NCBI GenBank assembly: GCA_947176055.1
Contig: CAMWPE010000162.1
Coordinates: 1-5,761 of the forward strand
Source of the DNA: an uncultured Desulfovibrio sp.
GTDB lineage: Bacteria > Desulfobacterota > Desulfovibrionia > Desulfovibrionales > Desulfovibrionaceae
Direction: 5' to 3'
DNA length: 5,761 bases
The translations under genes were made by a program, and so were the position numbers. Positions 4,934-5,761 of this stretch are shown in pieces (position 1 is the first letter of the stretch; each line of letters begins with the position of its first letter). The notes under the pieces are model-generated. The model made no database searches. It saw only the letters and a list, made by a program, of their open reading frames with translations, and had not been told where the DNA came from.

Positions 4934-5761
4934 TTGAAAGAATTTGTTATTCGCAAACGCGCGGTCGCGGAGGGCCGGGTTCAAGGAGTGGGATTCCGCC
5001 CCTTCGTCTGGCGTCTCGCTCGCGAACTGGAGTTAACCGGGCATACTCGCAATACTTCCGCAGGCGTCGTCATTGAAATCGAAGGGAAACCGGAAAATTT
5101 GGACGAGTTCGAACGGCGCCTTACAGCGAATCCTCCTCCTCTCGCCAGAATTACCAGCTATAAAAGCGAACTTATAAAAACTCGCGGCGATCAATCCTTC
5201 GTCATCAAAAAAAGCGATTCTCAACCCGGACGGAAGATCCTGGTTAGTCCGGATATCCGTATTTGCTCCGCGTGTCTCGCGGATATCCGCGATCCCGCTA
5301 ATCCCCGTTTTGGATATCCTTTCGCCAATTGCACGGATTGCGGACCGCGTTACACAATAACCGCGAGCCTGCCTTACGATCGGGCGACCACGACGATGGC
5401 CTGTTTTCCTCTTTGCGACCGTTGCGAGGCGGAATACGAAAATCCGGCCGATCGACGTTTCCACGCCCAACCCGTCGCGTGTCCGGACTGCGGGCCTAAA
5501 ATCTGGTACGCCGACGTCTCCGGCTCAAACGCTGATCGCGATCCGGGGGACGCGCTAAAAAGAGCCTGCGAATTAATTTTAAACGGAGGCGTTTTGGCAT
5601 TAAAGGGTCTGGGCGGTTTCCAGCTTGTGTGCGACGCGCGCTCGGAGGAGGCCGTCGCCCGCTTGCGCGAAGCGAAAAACAGACCCGCCAAACCTTTCGC
5701 CGTGATGACCGCGACAACGGACGACGCGCGCCTTTTCTGCGATATTGACGAAAACGAAGCG
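4934..5761 (+). CDS. hypF: HypF: carbamoyltransferase for [NiFe]-hydrogenase maturation (partial, N-terminal 276 residues)
   Basis: HypF activates carbamoyl phosphate with ATP and transfers the carbamoyl group to the HypE C-terminal Cys, the source of the cyanide ligands of the [NiFe] site. An N-terminal acylphosphatase domain has VQGVGFRPF (16-24) with R22 and the partner N40. Two zinc fingers follow: C111, C114, C133, C136 and C161, C164, C183, C186, with spacings 2-18-2-24-2-18-2, as in E. coli HypF; FHAQPVACPDCGP is at 176-188. A YrdC-like domain begins near 204 (KGLGGFQLVCDA, 224-235; KPFAVM, 253-258) and is cut by the right edge; most of the roughly 750-residue protein, including the Kae1-like domain, is missing. 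TTG 4934 is chosen because AAGGA lies 9 nt upstream and the N-terminus has family length. In-frame ATG 4901 would add 11 residues (MGDSRRQGSQG) but has GAGGA directly abutting it. Confidence 0.95.
   Translation, partial: MKEFVIRKRAVAEGRVQGVGFRPFVWRLARELELTGHTRNTSAGVVIEIEGKPENLDEFERRLTANPPPLARITSYKSELIKTRGDQSFVIKKSDSQPGRKILVSPDIRICSACLADIRDPANPRFGYPFANCTDCGPRYTITASLPYDRATTTMACFPLCDRCEAEYENPADRRFHAQPVACPDCGPKIWYADVSGSNADRDPGDALKRACELILNGGVLALKGLGGFQLVCDARSEEAVARLREAKNRPAKPFAVMTATTDDARLFCDIDENEA

Noticed and set aside
5033..5717. Minus-strand frames 5033-5470, 5374-5691 and 5496-5717
   Set aside because: They are antisense to hypF, whose zinc-finger spacing matches the family exactly, and their low-complexity Arg/Ser-rich translations are typical shadows.
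1..5761. CRISPR arrays, tRNA or rRNA genes, insertion sequences and attachment sites
   Set aside because: No regularly spaced repeats, tRNA-like cloverleaf, rRNA signature, transposase motif or terminal inverted repeats with target duplication were seen on either strand.

Overview
The window looks like chromosomal DNA from an anaerobic bacterium with hydrogen- or ferredoxin-based energy metabolism. It carries a soluble heterodisulfide reductase-type module (HdrC-HdrB-HdrA), two consecutive shikimate-pathway enzymes (AroE and a type II AroQ) and the start of the [NiFe]-hydrogenase maturation gene hypF. Clear Shine-Dalgarno sequences, a bacterial type II dehydroquinase and the contiguous hdrC-hdrB-hdrA order point to a bacterium rather than a methanogen. 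Desulfobacterota or a similar anaerobic lineage is plausible, but the sequence alone does not settle the taxonomy.

Layout. On the minus strand, reading from right to left, the order is a possible small leader ORF (4751-4653), aroE (4656-3805), aroQ (3808-3365), a 201-bp palindrome-rich gap (3364-3164), hdrC (3163-2594), hdrB (2597-1710) and hdrA (1713 to the left edge, 571 codons, C-terminus cut off). Every junction inside the two clusters (leader/aroE, aroE/aroQ, hdrC/hdrB, hdrB/hdrA) is an ATGA stop-start overlap, which implies translational coupling. hypF runs rightward from about 4934 (or 4901) and is cut at the right edge after 276 codons.

Function. AroQ and AroE catalyse steps 3 and 4 of chorismate synthesis. 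HdrABC is an iron-sulfur/flavin electron-transfer complex. In related systems HdrA bifurcates electrons between ferredoxin and a second acceptor at HdrB, with electrons supplied by a hydrogenase, formate dehydrogenase or flavin oxidoreductase. The partner genes would lie beyond the left edge. hypF shows that the organism probably makes a [NiFe]-hydrogenase, which could be that partner, but this is inference.

The most unusual stretch is the 277-bp aroE-hypF divergent region. It holds a near-consensus rightward promoter beside the aroE start and a near-consensus leftward promoter near the hypF start. The two face each other, so the predicted 5' leaders would be complementary over about 150 nt. 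The aroE leader also contains a 32-codon reading frame with nine Phe/Tyr codons that ends in an ATGA overlap with aroE, reminiscent of amino-acid-sensing leader peptides. These regulatory readings come from the sequence alone. The coding genes themselves belong to known families.
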